Source: Silene latifolia
Taxonomy: Eukaryota > Streptophyta > Magnoliopsida > Caryophyllales > Caryophyllaceae
Length of the DNA: 64,000 bases
Assembly: GCF_048544455.1 (NCBI RefSeq)
Contig: NC_133534.1
Span: forward strand, 224,406,292-224,470,291
Reading direction: 5' to 3'
In this document: one piece after another, positions 44,880-55,610 of the stretch
Layout: every line of letters starts with the position of its first letter
Position numbering within the stretch: position 1 is the stretch's first letter
Notes under the pieces: model-generated
Databases searched by the model: none
The model's input: only the letters and a program-made list of their open reading frames with translations
Told to the model about the DNA's origin: nothing
Position numbers and translations under genes: made by a program

Positions 44880-46800
44880 GAGTTGTCCTGACAGGGTACT
44901 TTGTAATTGCTAGGCGAGGACTTTGTCTTGGAAGGCTTCAATGCCTCGAGTATAACATTCTGGGCAGATTTTTGTTCACCTTTAATGGTTGCTACTCCCC
45001 ATTCTGTTGGTATTTTGATGCACTGGTGATAGGTAGAGGGTATGGCTCTTATGTTGTGGATCCATGGTCTTCCCAATATAGCATTGTAGGATGACAGGCG
45101 ATCCCAGGACTCCAAATCTTTCATATGAAGATACTCCTTCCACATATGTGGGTAGGTGTATTTCTCCTAGTGTGTTTCTTGTTTCCACACTTTGAATCCT
45201 ACTAGGACATTAGACTTTTTATGATTTGGCTCTCATCAATCTTCATTGCTTTAAGGACATCAAGCATGATCGGGTTTCTTGAACGCCTCCATCTACCAGG
45301 ATTCTCATGACACGTGCGATCCCTATTTGCATGGTGATTACCAAGTTGTCATGGTGGAGGTCCTGGAATACCCCGCATATCGTTGTCGTCAAAAGTAATT
45401 TGAGGTAAATTGATAGATTTAAAAGGAGATTTCATTTTTGACTCCCTGGCAATTTTCTTAGCAAATTGAACTGGTCAGGCCACAAATTTCGATCCTCCAT
45501 TGATGAATTTGACTTCATAAATGGGTGGTGCAGGGGTAGGTCACGTTGTTGCCTTTCTCGTGTTTCTTCTTGTTCCGTCATCTTCCTTGTTCTTTGTTTG
45601 CATCAAGTCTTTCAGGTATCCTTTCTTTAGCAGGTAAGCCACTTGTCTCCGTAATCCCAGGCATTCTTCTGTTGTGTGACCTATGTCCATGTGAAATTCA
45701 CACCACCTGGTGGTATCCTTTCTTGAGTTGGGGTTGTCTGACTTCTTTGGCCACTTGACAATGTCTCCCATATGGTCAAGTCTCTTGATCAATCCTGCAA
45801 TGTCAACAGAGAAGTTATATTCTTGGACAGGAGGATAAGTATAGGAGTTACCTCGTTGTTCATGTGTATAGTTGACTTCGATCGCCGGTCTTGCGTAGGG
45901 AGATGGCCGGAATTGCTTCCTTTGTTGTTAAAGCTTTTCTGTTGGTTTTGTCATATCCTGAGTTGTTGTCGCATTGTCGCCTTGTAGCCTTTGTCTTCTT
46001 CCGACTGATATAGCCTATGGCTAATGCTTGACATCTTCAAAGGTATGACAGGGCTTCATGGTCATTTCATCATAAAAGTCACTGTCCAGGGGTAGCCCTT
46101 GCACGAAAGCTTCAATGGCTGTTCCAACATCACATCTGGGGATTGATACTTTTTCTTTGTTGAATCTTGTCATGTATGATCTGATTGATTCTCCAGGCTT
46201 CTGTTTAACCCTGTATAGGTCACTGGATCTCTTCTCTAGTTCCTGCTGTGGCAAACCGATGATTGAAAGAATTGACCAGGTCACAAAGGACTTGATGCTT
46301 CCATTTGGCGAGGTTTATGTACCACTTTGCAAGGCAGTCCATTGAGTTGTTCCAAATCCCTTACACATGCAGACTTGACGTAGTTCATGGGAATTGATCT
46401 TGCCAAAGCATTCTTTGCTTGTAATAGGCAACATGGTTTTGTGGATCAGTGGTTCCATCATAGATTCTCATTGAGGGAATCACAAACTTCTTTCGCGTGT
46501 CCTGTTTTTGCTATTTCATCCACGAAGGAGAATCAAAGCATAGCTTTTACGGATTTGCTTCTTCAATTGGGGTAGGAACTCCTGGGATCTTTTCAAATCT
46601 CTCATGAAGTTTTGGATTTCTGGAGCATAGCCATCATAATGGGTGTTAGTCCGATCTTGGAGTTCTTGACTTTGGAGTTCTCTGAGTCCGTTTCTTCTCC
46701 TGCTTTGGATGGAGTTGGAGTACCAATATTGGAGAAGTCAATGTTCCTTATGATGGAGGAGAATGGTGTGCCAGACTGGACTTTCAATTTTGATCCCAAG
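44880..46800 (-). pseudogene. Tat-B gag and protease (fragmented)
   Basis: Gag core: LEKRSSDLYRVKQKPGESIR, SYMTRFNKEKVSIPRCDVGT and FVQGLPLDSDFYDEMTMK (46284-46021). The zinc finger WCEFHMDIGHTTEEC follows (45792-45541). The end of the protease is marked by [20 protein letters not shown] near 45090. Protease catalytic residues are not clearly readable because of frame breaks. Confidence 0.75.
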
Positions 46801-47012
46801 CTTTTTCTCCCAAAGTTTGTATCTTTAGGCCGGATTCGATTCTTTCAATTTTGCCACTTTGACTTGACTGGATCATTTTTTGTTTGATTGTTCCATCTCC
46901 AACAAGCTTGTTGTTTGGCAAAGACTAATTGTTGCTCAATGCTATCTCCTGCCATTTTTTCTTAGTTTTTTGTGGTATTTTGATGGTGGGCTTTTGATTA
47001 TTTTTGAGTTAG

Positions 47013-47033
47013 ATGCCCCACGGTGGGCGCCAA
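47013..47033 (-). other. Primer-binding site of Tat-B
   Basis: The minus strand reads TTGGCGCCCACCGTGGGGC next to the LTR end at 47035, which fixes the element's orientation. Confidence 0.75.
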
Positions 47034-47034
47034 T

Positions 47035-47737
47035 TGTTTTAGCAGGATTTTCAATGATCTAGAGCGTCCTGCCAGGGATTTATATGTAGGGTGATCTAAC
47101 TCGAATAACTTGCCTGATTGGTGTAATTAAATGTAAAACAAACTAATAAATAATGACACAAGGATTTTATACGTGGAAAAACCCTGGGAATAAGGGAAAA
47201 AACCACGGGCACCAAGCCAGGAGTGATTGTTACTATGATTTTGGATAGCCTGACCAGTATTGTAGTATCGGGCGTGATGTGCTAATATATTGCTTAAGAA
47301 TACAAAGTATATGAGTAAAAGTGACGGTCTATCAGATCATCCTTCTTGTCTTCCCCCACTTTCTATTTATAGGTGGTTGCTTTCAATCCCTTTGTGCCGT
47401 TTAGGTTTTCCTGGTAAATAGGGAATGTCCCCTATTTACCCGGGGATGGTTGCTTCTTTCTTAGCCGTTGCTTTGACTGCTCCCTATATTTTTGCCTTCT
47501 GGAATTGGTCTTCCTTTTTTGTAGGGAACATATGAGATCGCTTGTTTGTTGCTCGCAATGGCACAGTGGTGCTTTATCTTTTCAGTTCTTTGGTTATTTC
47601 TCTTTGTCTTTAATCAACTCCTGCTTAGTGCCTGTCAATCTTGGAGTAATGCCTGGTTTTAGATCTCTAGAGCCTGGAAGTTGTCTTTGGCTGTTGCCTG
47701 GCCTATATCAGGTCAGGCAGGATAATTTAGGGCCCAA

Positions 47738-47739
<2 letters not shown>
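47035..47739 (-). repeat. 5' LTR of Tat-B
   Basis: 705 bp. The minus-strand TATA box CTATAAATA is at 47371-47363. It is followed by the TTATT duplication and the resumed ATT microsatellite. Confidence 0.88.
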
Positions 47740-47812
<73 letters not shown>

Positions 47813-48246
47813 CTAAGCTACCCAAATAAATTATGAGCAACAACAACCGTAAATGATGAAAACAAAAGATTGCTTAGTACATACTCCCTCCATATCACAT
47901 CAATGGTAACATTGAGAATCTTGGCACTATTTATGGTCGTAGGGAATTTTCGATATTATTCTTAATCTATGAGACAAAATATAGTCATGTGAGATCTTGT
48001 TTGATTTATCGTCATGAATGCTATAAAAATATCATTTTTTTATAATATTTAATAATGTGCAACGAAAGATATTAACGTTGCAAAATGTGTCTCGACAAGT
48101 GTGAAAAAGTCAATGTTACCATTGGTGTGATATGGAGGGAGTATTATTTTGTAATTTATTAATCTGTTATTTTTTTTAATTCATCCTTAATTAAGGAATA
48201 GAAGTAGATTAAAAATAGAAGCAAAGATAGGAGGAGTGAAAATTAA
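47740..48246. repeat. Tandem 0.93-kb repeat: rest of unit 3
   Basis: ATT array (47740-47812), then CTAAGCTACCCAAATAAATT, the Stowaway copy and GAGGAGTGAAAATTAA, where the MULE-like element inserted. The unit continues at 49757 with GAAAATTAATTGTGCTAAAA and fades out after about 49800. Confidence 0.75.
47884..48141. mobile_element. Stowaway MITE, copy in unit 3
   Basis: CTCCCTCCATATCACATCAA to GTGTGATATGGAGGGAG with TA on both sides; same family as in units 1 and 2. Confidence 0.8.
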
Positions 48247-48516
48247 GGGATGTATTTTTCACATACGCATTTTACTCTTTCACATACGTCTTTTACAATT
48301 ATACCCTTGTCATTTTTACCCTAATTGATTTTTTCATCTCCCTTCTTAGTCACCTGAACTCACCTCCCTCTGGCAATCCACTCCATCCAACCTCGTCGAT
48401 CCAAGCTCCAGCCTAGTGCCGACCTCGGCTTCCCCTTTCTCCGACCACCCTTGTCCGGCCTTCCCTCTTCTGCACGCTCTTCCCGTGCACTCTACCAACC
48501 CATCAAAGTACTTAAT

Positions 48517-49265
48517 GGGGGCTGATTTATATCGACGACGTTTTAGTAAATATCGACGACGTTTTTCATAAAAAAGACGATGACTGCCCTTTTAACTTTC
48601 TCTCTCTAAAAAAATTTCTCTCAAATTCAACTAAATTAAAAACAAAAAACAACAACAACAAGAATTAACAATATGTCAACCTAATTAGTTCATGACATTA
48701 ATTTTGTAAATAACATATTGTAAATTGTTTGCGTAAATCTGAAATTTATACCCCCAAGGTTGAACCATGGACCAAACTTTGAGATCTAACGTCAGCCATG
48801 GACCAAACGTGGGAAATCAATGTTTGCCGTGGTCCAAACGTTGGAATCCCACGTTTGGCCACGGAGGATTTTTTTCCCACGTTTGGACCACGGCCAACGT
48901 TAGTTTCCCACGTTTGGACCATGGCAAACGTTGGTTTTCAACGTTTGGTCCGTGGTCGATTGTTGAATCTCACCATTTAGTTGATGAACTAGTTCACTTT
49001 TTTTTTTTTTAAAAACCGTGTTTAATACGTTTATTTGCCGATTTTTTAAATTTATTTAAGTTTTCTAGTCGATGTGCGTTAATTTCTAACATCTTTTAAT
49101 TGGTTTAATGCAATGAGAGATCAAAATGTAGTTGATTTTTAGTAGAATTTGAGAGAAAATTGTTTAGAGAGAGAAAATAGTGTAATTATGCAAAGGGCAT
49201 TATCGTCTTTTGGAATGAAAACGTCGACGATATTTACTAAAACGTCGACGATATTTACAAATCCG
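48517..49265. mobile_element. Mutator-like non-autonomous element, nested
   Basis: It is flanked by the exact 9-bp duplication GTACTTAAT (48508-48516 and 49266-49274). The terminal inverted repeats carry TATCGACGACGTTTTAGTAA twice over at the left end and the complement ACGTCGACGATATTTACT at the right. It is 749 bp with a minisatellite in the middle and no transposase. Confidence 0.82.
48765..48962. repeat. Minisatellite of ATGGACCAAACGTTGG units
   Basis: About eight degenerate copies of a 16-22-bp unit (CATGGACCAAACGTTGG and its complement CCACGTTTGGACCACGGC) in both orientations. The open frames here are translations of the repeat. Confidence 0.75.
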
Positions 49266-49809
49266 GTACTTAATCTTAGAACCGACAAAAGTGTAAGAAG
49301 GGAACATGATAACAAGTTATACATGTTCATTATATACGAAGTACACCATTTTCATTGGCGGCAGGTTTCAGAGCTTTGGTTGCTCAAGTATACGCTAACA
49401 GCACATTTTCCAACCAATCTTAATTTGGCATTGTATCATTGCTTCACTGTTAAAAGCAGCCGACCATATGAGAAAAATAAATTAATTGATAATCATTGAT
49501 AAACCCTAGTAATTTATAATTGATATTTGATAAACAACTAAACATATTATTTTCACTAATTGATAAACTCTAATGATTTTAACAAAACATATTGATATTG
49601 ATAATTGCTAAGGAATTGAATTGCTTCAGTTCAAGTTGTTAGAATAGAGAAAAAATAAGACTTAAATTGTGTAGGTTTAGGTAGAAGGGTATGCTATGTA
49701 AAGTTAATGAAAAAATGTATGTGAATGACTAAAGTTCGTATGTGAAAAGTAATTCTGAAAATTAATTGTGCTAAAAAATAGGAACCCACGTTCTAGAGTT
49801 GAAAAACTT

Positions 49810-49892
49810 CATTGTGTATTAATAGTAGATTAATGTACATATTAACAAAATTGTGTATTAATTGTAGATTAATGTACATATTAACAAAATTT
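49810..49892. repeat. 41-bp tandem duplication
   Basis: ATTAATGTACATATTAACAA within a unit starting TTGTGTATTAAT occurs twice in a row. No gene is nearby. Confidence 0.8.
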
Positions 49893-49914
49893 ACTTAATC
49901 ACATGTACCCCAAG

Positions 49915-50070
49915 TCTCCTTGTGGTTTGGTGGTTACAACTTACAAGGTCTGCTAAACATATTGCATTATTGCTACAGGGATCGACTCAAAGCAGATGCC
50001 TAATTTTGAGAATTTTAAAACATAACAAGTCCGCCTTTGAAAATGTAATAAAAAAATCTTCTCGAAAGAG
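49915..50070 (+). mobile_element. Possible SINE remnant
   Basis: CTTGTGGTTTGGTGGTTACA resembles a polymerase III A box, and GGGATCGACTCA, 50 bases on, a decayed B box, followed by an A-rich tail near 50048. The boxes are imperfect, so this is a weak call. Confidence 0.3.
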
Positions 50071-50127
50071 CATCCAACTTGAGAAGTCCAACCACTACAA
50101 TCCTGTAAAGTGTAAACATACCTCTAC

Positions 50128-50710
50128 TAGACCTGGCAATACGGGTCACTCGGGTCGGGTACGGGTCGGGTCAGTTTGGGTCGAGTCATTTCGGGTCTGC
50201 CACATATTTCGGGTCGGGTTGGGTCGGATCGGGTCACTTTCGGGTTTCGGGTCAATTTCGAGTGACCTGTTGTCGGGTCATTTCGGGTCGGGTCATTTTC
50301 AGGTATAGGTCATTTTGGGTCGGGTTGCTTTTGAGTTAATGGCTAAGCACTTAAGTTAATACTATTTTGATTAAGAAATGCTATTTTGCAAATTTAACCA
50401 TTTATTAGGGATTATTGTAACCAATGAAACTTTATTTTGATATATATAATATTAATATGAGTTAGTACTGGTCGTTTCGGGTCATTTTGGGTCACTTCAA
50501 GTCATTTGGGATCAGGTCATTTATGAGTCGGGTCTTTTCGGATTGGGTCACCTCGGGTCGGATCAACAATGGGTCAAACAATGTTCGGGTCGGGTCGGGT
50601 CAATTCGGATTTCGGGTCATATTCGGGTCAAACAAGTTCGAGTCATTTTCGGGTCTCGGGTCAGCCTTTTCGGGTCGGGTCATTCGGGTCTGACCCATTT
50701 TGCCAGGTCT
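50128..50710. mobile_element. hAT-type non-autonomous element filled with GGGTC repeats
   Basis: It starts TAGACCTGGCAA and ends TTGCCAGGTCT(A), with a perfect 8-bp duplication ACCTCTAC (50120-50127 and 50711-50718). The interior is mostly GGGTC, TTTCGGGTC and GGGTCGGGTCA words, with a repeat-poor AT-rich centre at about 50340-50470. This is the best preserved copy of the family. Confidence 0.82.
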
Positions 50711-50789
50711 ACCTCTACCTACTACCACTACGCCACTCGCCTTTTTCTGGTCATAATTCCCCCATTCCAATCAATTCTCATATAAATAA

Positions 50790-51622
50790 CTAGTATAAAT
50801 TTCGCGCAAATGCGCGATTTTTTAGATTATAATATTAGAGAATTTAATAATTATACTATTGTTATATAACTTCATTTGAAATTTAATTATAAAATTTACT
50901 ATTAGTAATTTTGTATTAAGAGCTAGAAAAAAGATTGTTCAACACTTTTAATCGTATAAGATTGTAGGTTTTACTGAAATTATTTTACTAACTCTATTTT
51001 AAGAAAACATTATTTTTAAATTTTAATTATATCACTATATCCACTGAAGGCGTAATATAAACAGTTAAAAAAAGTAACCAAAGTTTAAGTTTTCATATAG
51101 TATGGAGTAAAGATAGATATTAAGTGAAAGTGTAAAAAAAAATACCATAAGTAAATTTTTCTTTTTAAAAGTTACAATTTATGAATACTCTCGACCCGTA
51201 GTACATTTGTATCAAAAGATAGAATAATAGAATTAATTAGAAAATGTTTTCTAAAAAAATGTTCTTGGTCATAATATTTAGTTTTAAAAATAATAACAGT
51301 AAAATATTTATATCACACTGTACATATAATTAGTGCAATTTCATGGATGTAACAAAATAAGAATATCTCGTTAATATGTCTATGCAAGTTAAAAGAATAT
51401 TATCCCCTTTTTAAAATGGTATAAAATTATTTATTGTATGAAATTAATCTATGGTTCAGTTGTAGATATGATATTATGAAGCCCATTTATACCTTAAGTC
51501 AAAATTAATCAGGATGGCCCAGTTGTAAATATGATGTTATGAAACCCATTTATAGCCTAATTCATTTAGGCGGGAAAACTTTAGAGATCTCTTATTCTTT
51601 TAGTTTAGGGGGGGGGGGGGTG
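50790..51622 (-). mobile_element. Small non-autonomous Helitron
   Basis: On the minus strand the 3' end is the hairpin TCGCGCATTTGCGCGA, eight bases, then CTAG before T. The other end holds CTAAACTAAAAGAATAAGAG, the complement of the 5' terminal block of the Helitron at 21091, and is preceded by a 12-G run (51608-51619). The exact 5' TC is unclear because of that run. There are no coding frames. Confidence 0.6.
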
Positions 51623-51741
51623 AGACCATTTACCCTTTGGGCCCCGTTTCCATGAACCGAAATGAACACCCTATGGGCTGCCCCGGCGAGACTCGATATC
51701 ACCTTATAAATCCCCTTGATTCGCTAGTTGAATGTGTAGTA

Positions 51742-51958
51742 CTCCCTCCTATTCATTATAAACTTCCTTATTTTTATTTCCGTTATTCACAATAACTTTC
51801 CTATTTCCTTTTTTGGTAAATGTTTGTGTGGTCCAAATTTAATTGTATGGTGGGGTATTATATTTGTGTGGTCCAAATTTATTTATATGATGAGGTAGTG
51901 TGTTTCCTTAATTTGTGTGTCAAAATGAAATAGAAAGTTTACCGTGAATAAAAGGGAG
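51742..51958. mobile_element. Stowaway-type MITE
   Basis: CTCCCTCCTATTCATTATAA at the left and TTTACCGTGAATAAAAGGGAG at the right, flanked by TA. It is more diverged than the other copies. Confidence 0.6.
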
Positions 51959-52012
51959 TATGATTTAATAATCACTCAACAACTTCATTCACTAGTTGGA
52001 TATGATGGGTGA

Positions 52013-52794
52013 TTTAATAAGGAAAATGAGATGGCGACACCCGGTGTTACCGATTTTGAGTAACACTGGGGGTAATTTTGTAATTTTAACGACATTTTAA
52101 TATTTTTAATAAGATTAGTCAAATAATTTAGCCAAGGGCAAAAATGGAATATTATTACGTTCTTACTTCTTATGCATGTTAATGATCGGACCCTTCAAAG
52201 TTAAGCTTGCTTCTCGCCAACCGTCATATCCATCTCCGATGTGTCACCAGACACCACTATTAGCTAATAATAATACGCACTCTTTTCCATAGATGAGCGA
52301 AACGATGCAACATAGACTCGACTTTTTTAACCGAAATGTGCTAATAAAACATCTCACTTAAATCAAGTGATGGTTGTCGGCAAAACATCGGAGATGGATA
52401 TAACGATTACAATGTGACAGCTATTGGCAAAACGGATTCCAATAAATTCGTGACTGATGAATTATTGCATGTATTAGCTAATTATAAGCAAACTCCTTTC
52501 GTAATCGAGATTTAAACCCGTGGCTGCTCGGGTATAAGGTATAGGCATAAAGCCATGTAAAACTTGTTGTATATGTAGAAGAAAGAAGAAGGCGGTAACC
52601 ATGTAGAACCATGTGGATTTTTTTCCTTTGCAAACAGTAACATCACAGTGAAAATAAAATACATTACTTTTCTGCCCTTCCTTAAATCTCGCCAAAATCT
52701 AAACTAACTTCTATATTTGTTTTTTTTTTTTTATTATTTTAATAGGGTGTTACCGAGATTGTGTAACACCTGGTGTCCACTATTTTCTTTATTA
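52013..52794. mobile_element. Unclassified element with about 55-bp inverted ends
   Basis: The left end GATTTAATAAGGAAAATGAG ... GACACCCGGTGTTACC pairs with the right end GGTAACACCTGGTGTCC-type sequence ... TATTTTCTTTATTAATCC. Inside, ATATCCATCTCCGATGT (52226) and ACATCGGAGATGGATAT (52387) form a second inverted repeat. No reading frame is seen. I could not settle the target duplication, so the superfamily is undecided. Confidence 0.5.
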
Positions 52795-53020
52795 ATCCCT
52801 CCACTTCTCTCTAATGTTCCACATGTTTTAAAATGACAAATTTACAAAAATTTTCTATTTTTGTTATGTATTTATCGGTTATAATAACTTATGGCTTCAT
52901 ATTCTCATTCGTCCTTTCTTTTTCTTCCATGTAATAATACCAGTATGCCAATTTTTTTTTTTTTTTTTTTTTTTTTTGGTTCAAAATAATTGTTGAACTC
53001 CATGTGGAGGGTTGAGGGAG
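52795..53020. mobile_element. Stowaway-type MITE
   Basis: ATCCCTCCACTTCTCTCTAA to CCATGTGGAGGGTTGAGGGAG, flanked by TA, abutting the previous element. It contains a T-rich run at 52952-52977. Confidence 0.55.
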
Positions 53021-53197
53021 TATTAATTAGAGAACTTTTAAAATGACGGCTTAATCCCGATTTCTTCGAAACTAGCTCTGCAGGTGTCAACTACTCATAA
53101 ACCCGAAGAGCTTTCCAGTGAGGTGCGAGCATGGATTTAGGCAGCTCTCCAACTTGTACTCAATTATTAGTCAACAAAGTTGGGATGTTTTTTTTGT

Positions 53198-53205
53198 TAT
53201 AAAAG
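53198..53205 (+). promoter_or_regulatory. TATA box of the UGT gene
   Basis: TATAAAAG lies 49-56 bases before the ATG, which would put transcription start near 53230 and leave a short 5' UTR. Confidence 0.65.
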
Positions 53206-53253
53206 GGTAAAGATACATACTAGACTCTTACCAAAGTACAAGGTGACAACAAA

Positions 53254-54657
53254 ATGGAAGGAAGTCAAGTAGCAGTAGTAATGGTGCCTTTCTTAGAACA
53301 AAGCCACCTTAACAGCCTCCTTCAACTCTCCCACATTCTCGCTTCTTACAATATCCCTGTTCACTACGCCTCATCTTCCACCCTCATTCGTCAAGTCACC
53401 CTCCGCAATAATCACCACCCCTCCAACCTTTCTTCTCATATCCATTTCCACTCCTTCAACCTCCCTCCCATCTCCCAACCCGATTTCAAACCCGACACCA
53501 CAACCAACTTCCCCACTCACCTCCTCCCACTTTTCCAAGCCTCCGCCCATCTCCGCCTTCCCTTCTCTCAGCTCTTGCAACAGCTCTCCCCTCAATTTAA
53601 GAGAATCGTAGTTATACACGATTGTAATATGGCTTCTGTTGTCCAAGATGTTAAGGCTATTGTCCCTAATGCCGAATCTTATTCCTTTTTCGGCATCTCT
53701 GCTTTCAGTTTGTTCTACATGTTCTGGGATGGACTTCCTCAGAAGCCCTTTCAGTTAGATCAATCTGATATCGACCCGACCCGTATCCCTGGCGATGACG
53801 GGTTTATTCCTCCCGAGGTCATGGAGTTTGTTCTCCAACAGTTCTCGTTTCTGGGTTTGGAAAGCGGTAGGCTGTATAACACTTCAAGGGCGTTGGAAGG
53901 TAGATTCATGGAATTGCTGGAGAAATTAACGGGGAATTCTGAGATGAAGCACTTTGCAATTGGGCCTTTTAATCCGATTAATCTCAAGAGTAGCGAACCG
54001 GAAAAGCAAAGGCACGAATGTCTAGAATGGTTGGATAAACAGGAGGAACACGCTGTTATATACATCTCTTTCGGATCCACAACGTCAGTGAGTGATGAGC
54101 AGAACGCTGAGTTGGCACAAGGGTTAGAAAGAAGCGGGGTTAAGTTCGTGTGGGTTATAAGAAAAGCGGATACAGCTGATGTTTTCGCGGAGGGTGGAGT
54201 AACAAAAGCGGGGTTACTACCATTACCAGAAGGGTGGGAAGAGAGGATGAGAGACAGGGGTATTGTGATACGAGAATGGGCCCCACAGCTTGAGATACTA
54301 GGTCATAGATCCATAGGAGGGTTTATGAGTCACTGTGGATGGAACTCGTGTATCGAGAGCATCAGTATGGGAGTCCCAATTGCAGCATGGCCGATGCACT
54401 CAGAGCAGCCTAAGAATGCGTTTTTAGTATCAGAGGTGCTTAAAGTTGGGATAGTGGTCAAGGATTTAGGAAGCCTGGGTGAATTGGTAATGTCAAGTAG
54501 TATAGAGAATGTTATAAAAAGAATGATGGCATCAAAGGAAGGAGATGAGTTGAGGAATAGAGCTGTAGAAATGGGTGAGGTTGTTCGAGGTTCGGTTGCT
54601 AAAGGTGGTGCGTCTTCCTTGGAATTGGATTCTTTTGTTGCTCATATTACCAGATGA
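53254..54657 (+). CDS. UGT93-like (zeatin O-glucosyltransferase-like) family 1 glycosyltransferase
   Basis: Single-exon, 467-residue plant UDP-glycosyltransferase, a usual length. It would transfer a sugar from a UDP-sugar to a small-molecule acceptor in the cytosol. The N-terminus VAVVMVPFLEQSHLNSLLQL followed by NIPVHYAS is typical of the zeatin O-glucosyl/xylosyltransferase group. His18 is the likely catalytic base and Asp123 (VIHDCNMASV) its partner. The 44-residue PSPG box spans W342-Q385: WAPQLEILGHRSIGG, FMSHCGWNSCIES, GVPIAAWPMHSEQ. It ends Glu-Gln where most members have Asp-Gln. No signal peptide is seen. The start is supported by the TATA box at 53198. If the zeatin assignment holds, it stores cytokinin in reversible O-glucoside form; sequence alone does not fix the acceptor. 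The copia element starts 120 bp after the stop, and a broken relative lies at 7455-7655. Confidence 0.9.
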   Translation: MEGSQVAVVMVPFLEQSHLNSLLQLSHILASYNIPVHYASSSTLIRQVTLRNNHHPSNLSSHIHFHSFNLPPISQPDFKPDTTTNFPTHLLPLFQASAHLRLPFSQLLQQLSPQFKRIVVIHDCNMASVVQDVKAIVPNAESYSFFGISAFSLFYMFWDGLPQKPFQLDQSDIDPTRIPGDDGFIPPEVMEFVLQQFSFLGLESGRLYNTSRALEGRFMELLEKLTGNSEMKHFAIGPFNPINLKSSEPEKQRHECLEWLDKQEEHAVIYISFGSTTSVSDEQNAELAQGLERSGVKFVWVIRKADTADVFAEGGVTKAGLLPLPEGWEERMRDRGIVIREWAPQLEILGHRSIGGFMSHCGWNSCIESISMGVPIAAWPMHSEQPKNAFLVSEVLKVGIVVKDLGSLGELVMSSSIENVIKRMMASKEGDELRNRAVEMGEVVRGSVAKGGASSLELDSFVAHITR

Positions 54658-54777
54658 TCATCAGGATGATGTTTTAACCCAATTTACAAGTCTTACCTTA
54701 TTCGAATGTACTTTATCATGTACTCCCTAATGTTTATTTTGTATAATAAGCGTTGTTGAATCTACAAGCCTTGCATC

Positions 54778-55558
54778 TGTTACGGAATATATTGTATTAT
54801 ACAGTGGTCGTAGTTAGGGATGTCAATTTCACCCGCATCCATCAAAATCCGATCCACCCGATCCTAAAAGATGGATGAAAACCCGACTTAAATGGATGAT
54901 GGATGGATGACGGATGAAACGGATGATGGATGACGGATGAAACGGATGATGGATGACGGATGGGTTGGATGAAGAAATTCCACCCGCCATCCGCCCGACA
55001 TCCATCCATCACCCGATTTTATTACTATTTATTTATTTTTATTTTTACATATAACACATTATTAAGATATAAAATATTTAAATTATCATATTTGTCTACT
55101 TTCAATATAGATATTTTGTGAACCTAGCCACTAGAAAGTTAAATTAAATAATTATCTAACTTTATTTTTGTAGAGAAAAAAAAATCATCATTTTTTTAAA
55201 CTTGAAATATATAAATACACAACACCCGTTTATCACCCGATCCACCCATTTCATCCATGGATGATGGATGGATGGATGACGGATGATATGTTTCACGGAT
55301 GACGGACGGGTTGGATGAGATTTTAAAAGGACGGATGGATGACGGATGAGGCTTCACCCGACCCGAACCCGATCCATTGACATCCCTAGTCGTAGTATAT
55401 GAGTTGGATATCTTGTATTATGGTAAATATGTTATATGGGTCGATATGGTTTCCTAAACCGATTAGGGTTGTATGAGTATATAATGTAACGTTGTACAGT
55501 CAATACAATTAACACAATAATTCCAAAACCCTATCTTTTGTCAAGTATCCTTTTAACT
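54778..55558 (+). repeat. 5' LTR of the copia element (split)
   Basis: The LTR is interrupted at 54815-55388 by a hAT element. It resumes AGTCGTAGTATATGAGTTGG and runs to the primer site at 55559. Confidence 0.8.
54815..55388. mobile_element. hAT-type element filled with GGATGATGGATGACGG repeats
   Basis: It starts TAGGGATGTCAATTTCACCC and ends ATCCATTGACATCCCTA, with a perfect 8-bp duplication GTCGTAGT (54807-54814 and 55389-55396). Near both ends are tandem ATGGATGACGG words; the centre is AT-rich. It has the same design as the GGGTC family but another repeat. Confidence 0.83.
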
Positions 55559-55610
55559 TGGCATCAGAGCCAATTAAGTGTGTCGGCCGTAGAGTTTTTC
55601 GTTCGCAAGT

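Larger units (their letters stand above)
37691..47739 (-). mobile_element. Ty3/gypsy Tat-lineage retrotransposon in reverse orientation (Tat-B)
   Basis: LTRs at 37691-38390 and 47035-47739 (TGTTTTAGCAGG...GGGCCCAACA) are flanked by TTATT (37686-37690 and 47740-47744). The primer-binding site, TTGGCGCCCACCGTGGGG on the minus strand, abuts the right-hand LTR, and a purine tract (AAGAAGATAAGGGG on the minus strand) abuts the left one. Transcription therefore runs right to left, and gag-pol is read on the minus strand from about 46.8 to 41.65 kb. The plus strand between 38.7 and 40.9 kb carries an antisense gene. Pol is split into many frames, more decayed than Tat-A. The LTR and pol sequences differ from Tat-A, so the two are separate families. 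Confidence 0.9.
48247..49756. mobile_element. Mutator-like non-autonomous element, outer
   Basis: The 9-bp duplication GAAAATTAA flanks it (48238-48246 and 49757-49765). The ends are an imperfect inverted repeat, GGGATGTATTTTTCACATAC and, on the other strand, AGAATTACTTTTCACATACG, with a second CTTTCACATACG block inside. A 9-bp duplication with long inverted ends is typical of Mutator-like elements. No transposase is visible. It contains a second element of the same type. Confidence 0.8.

Noticed and set aside
53371..54080. Minus-strand frames opposite the UGT
   Set aside because: They overlap the well-supported UGT coding sequence and have no resemblance to any family.
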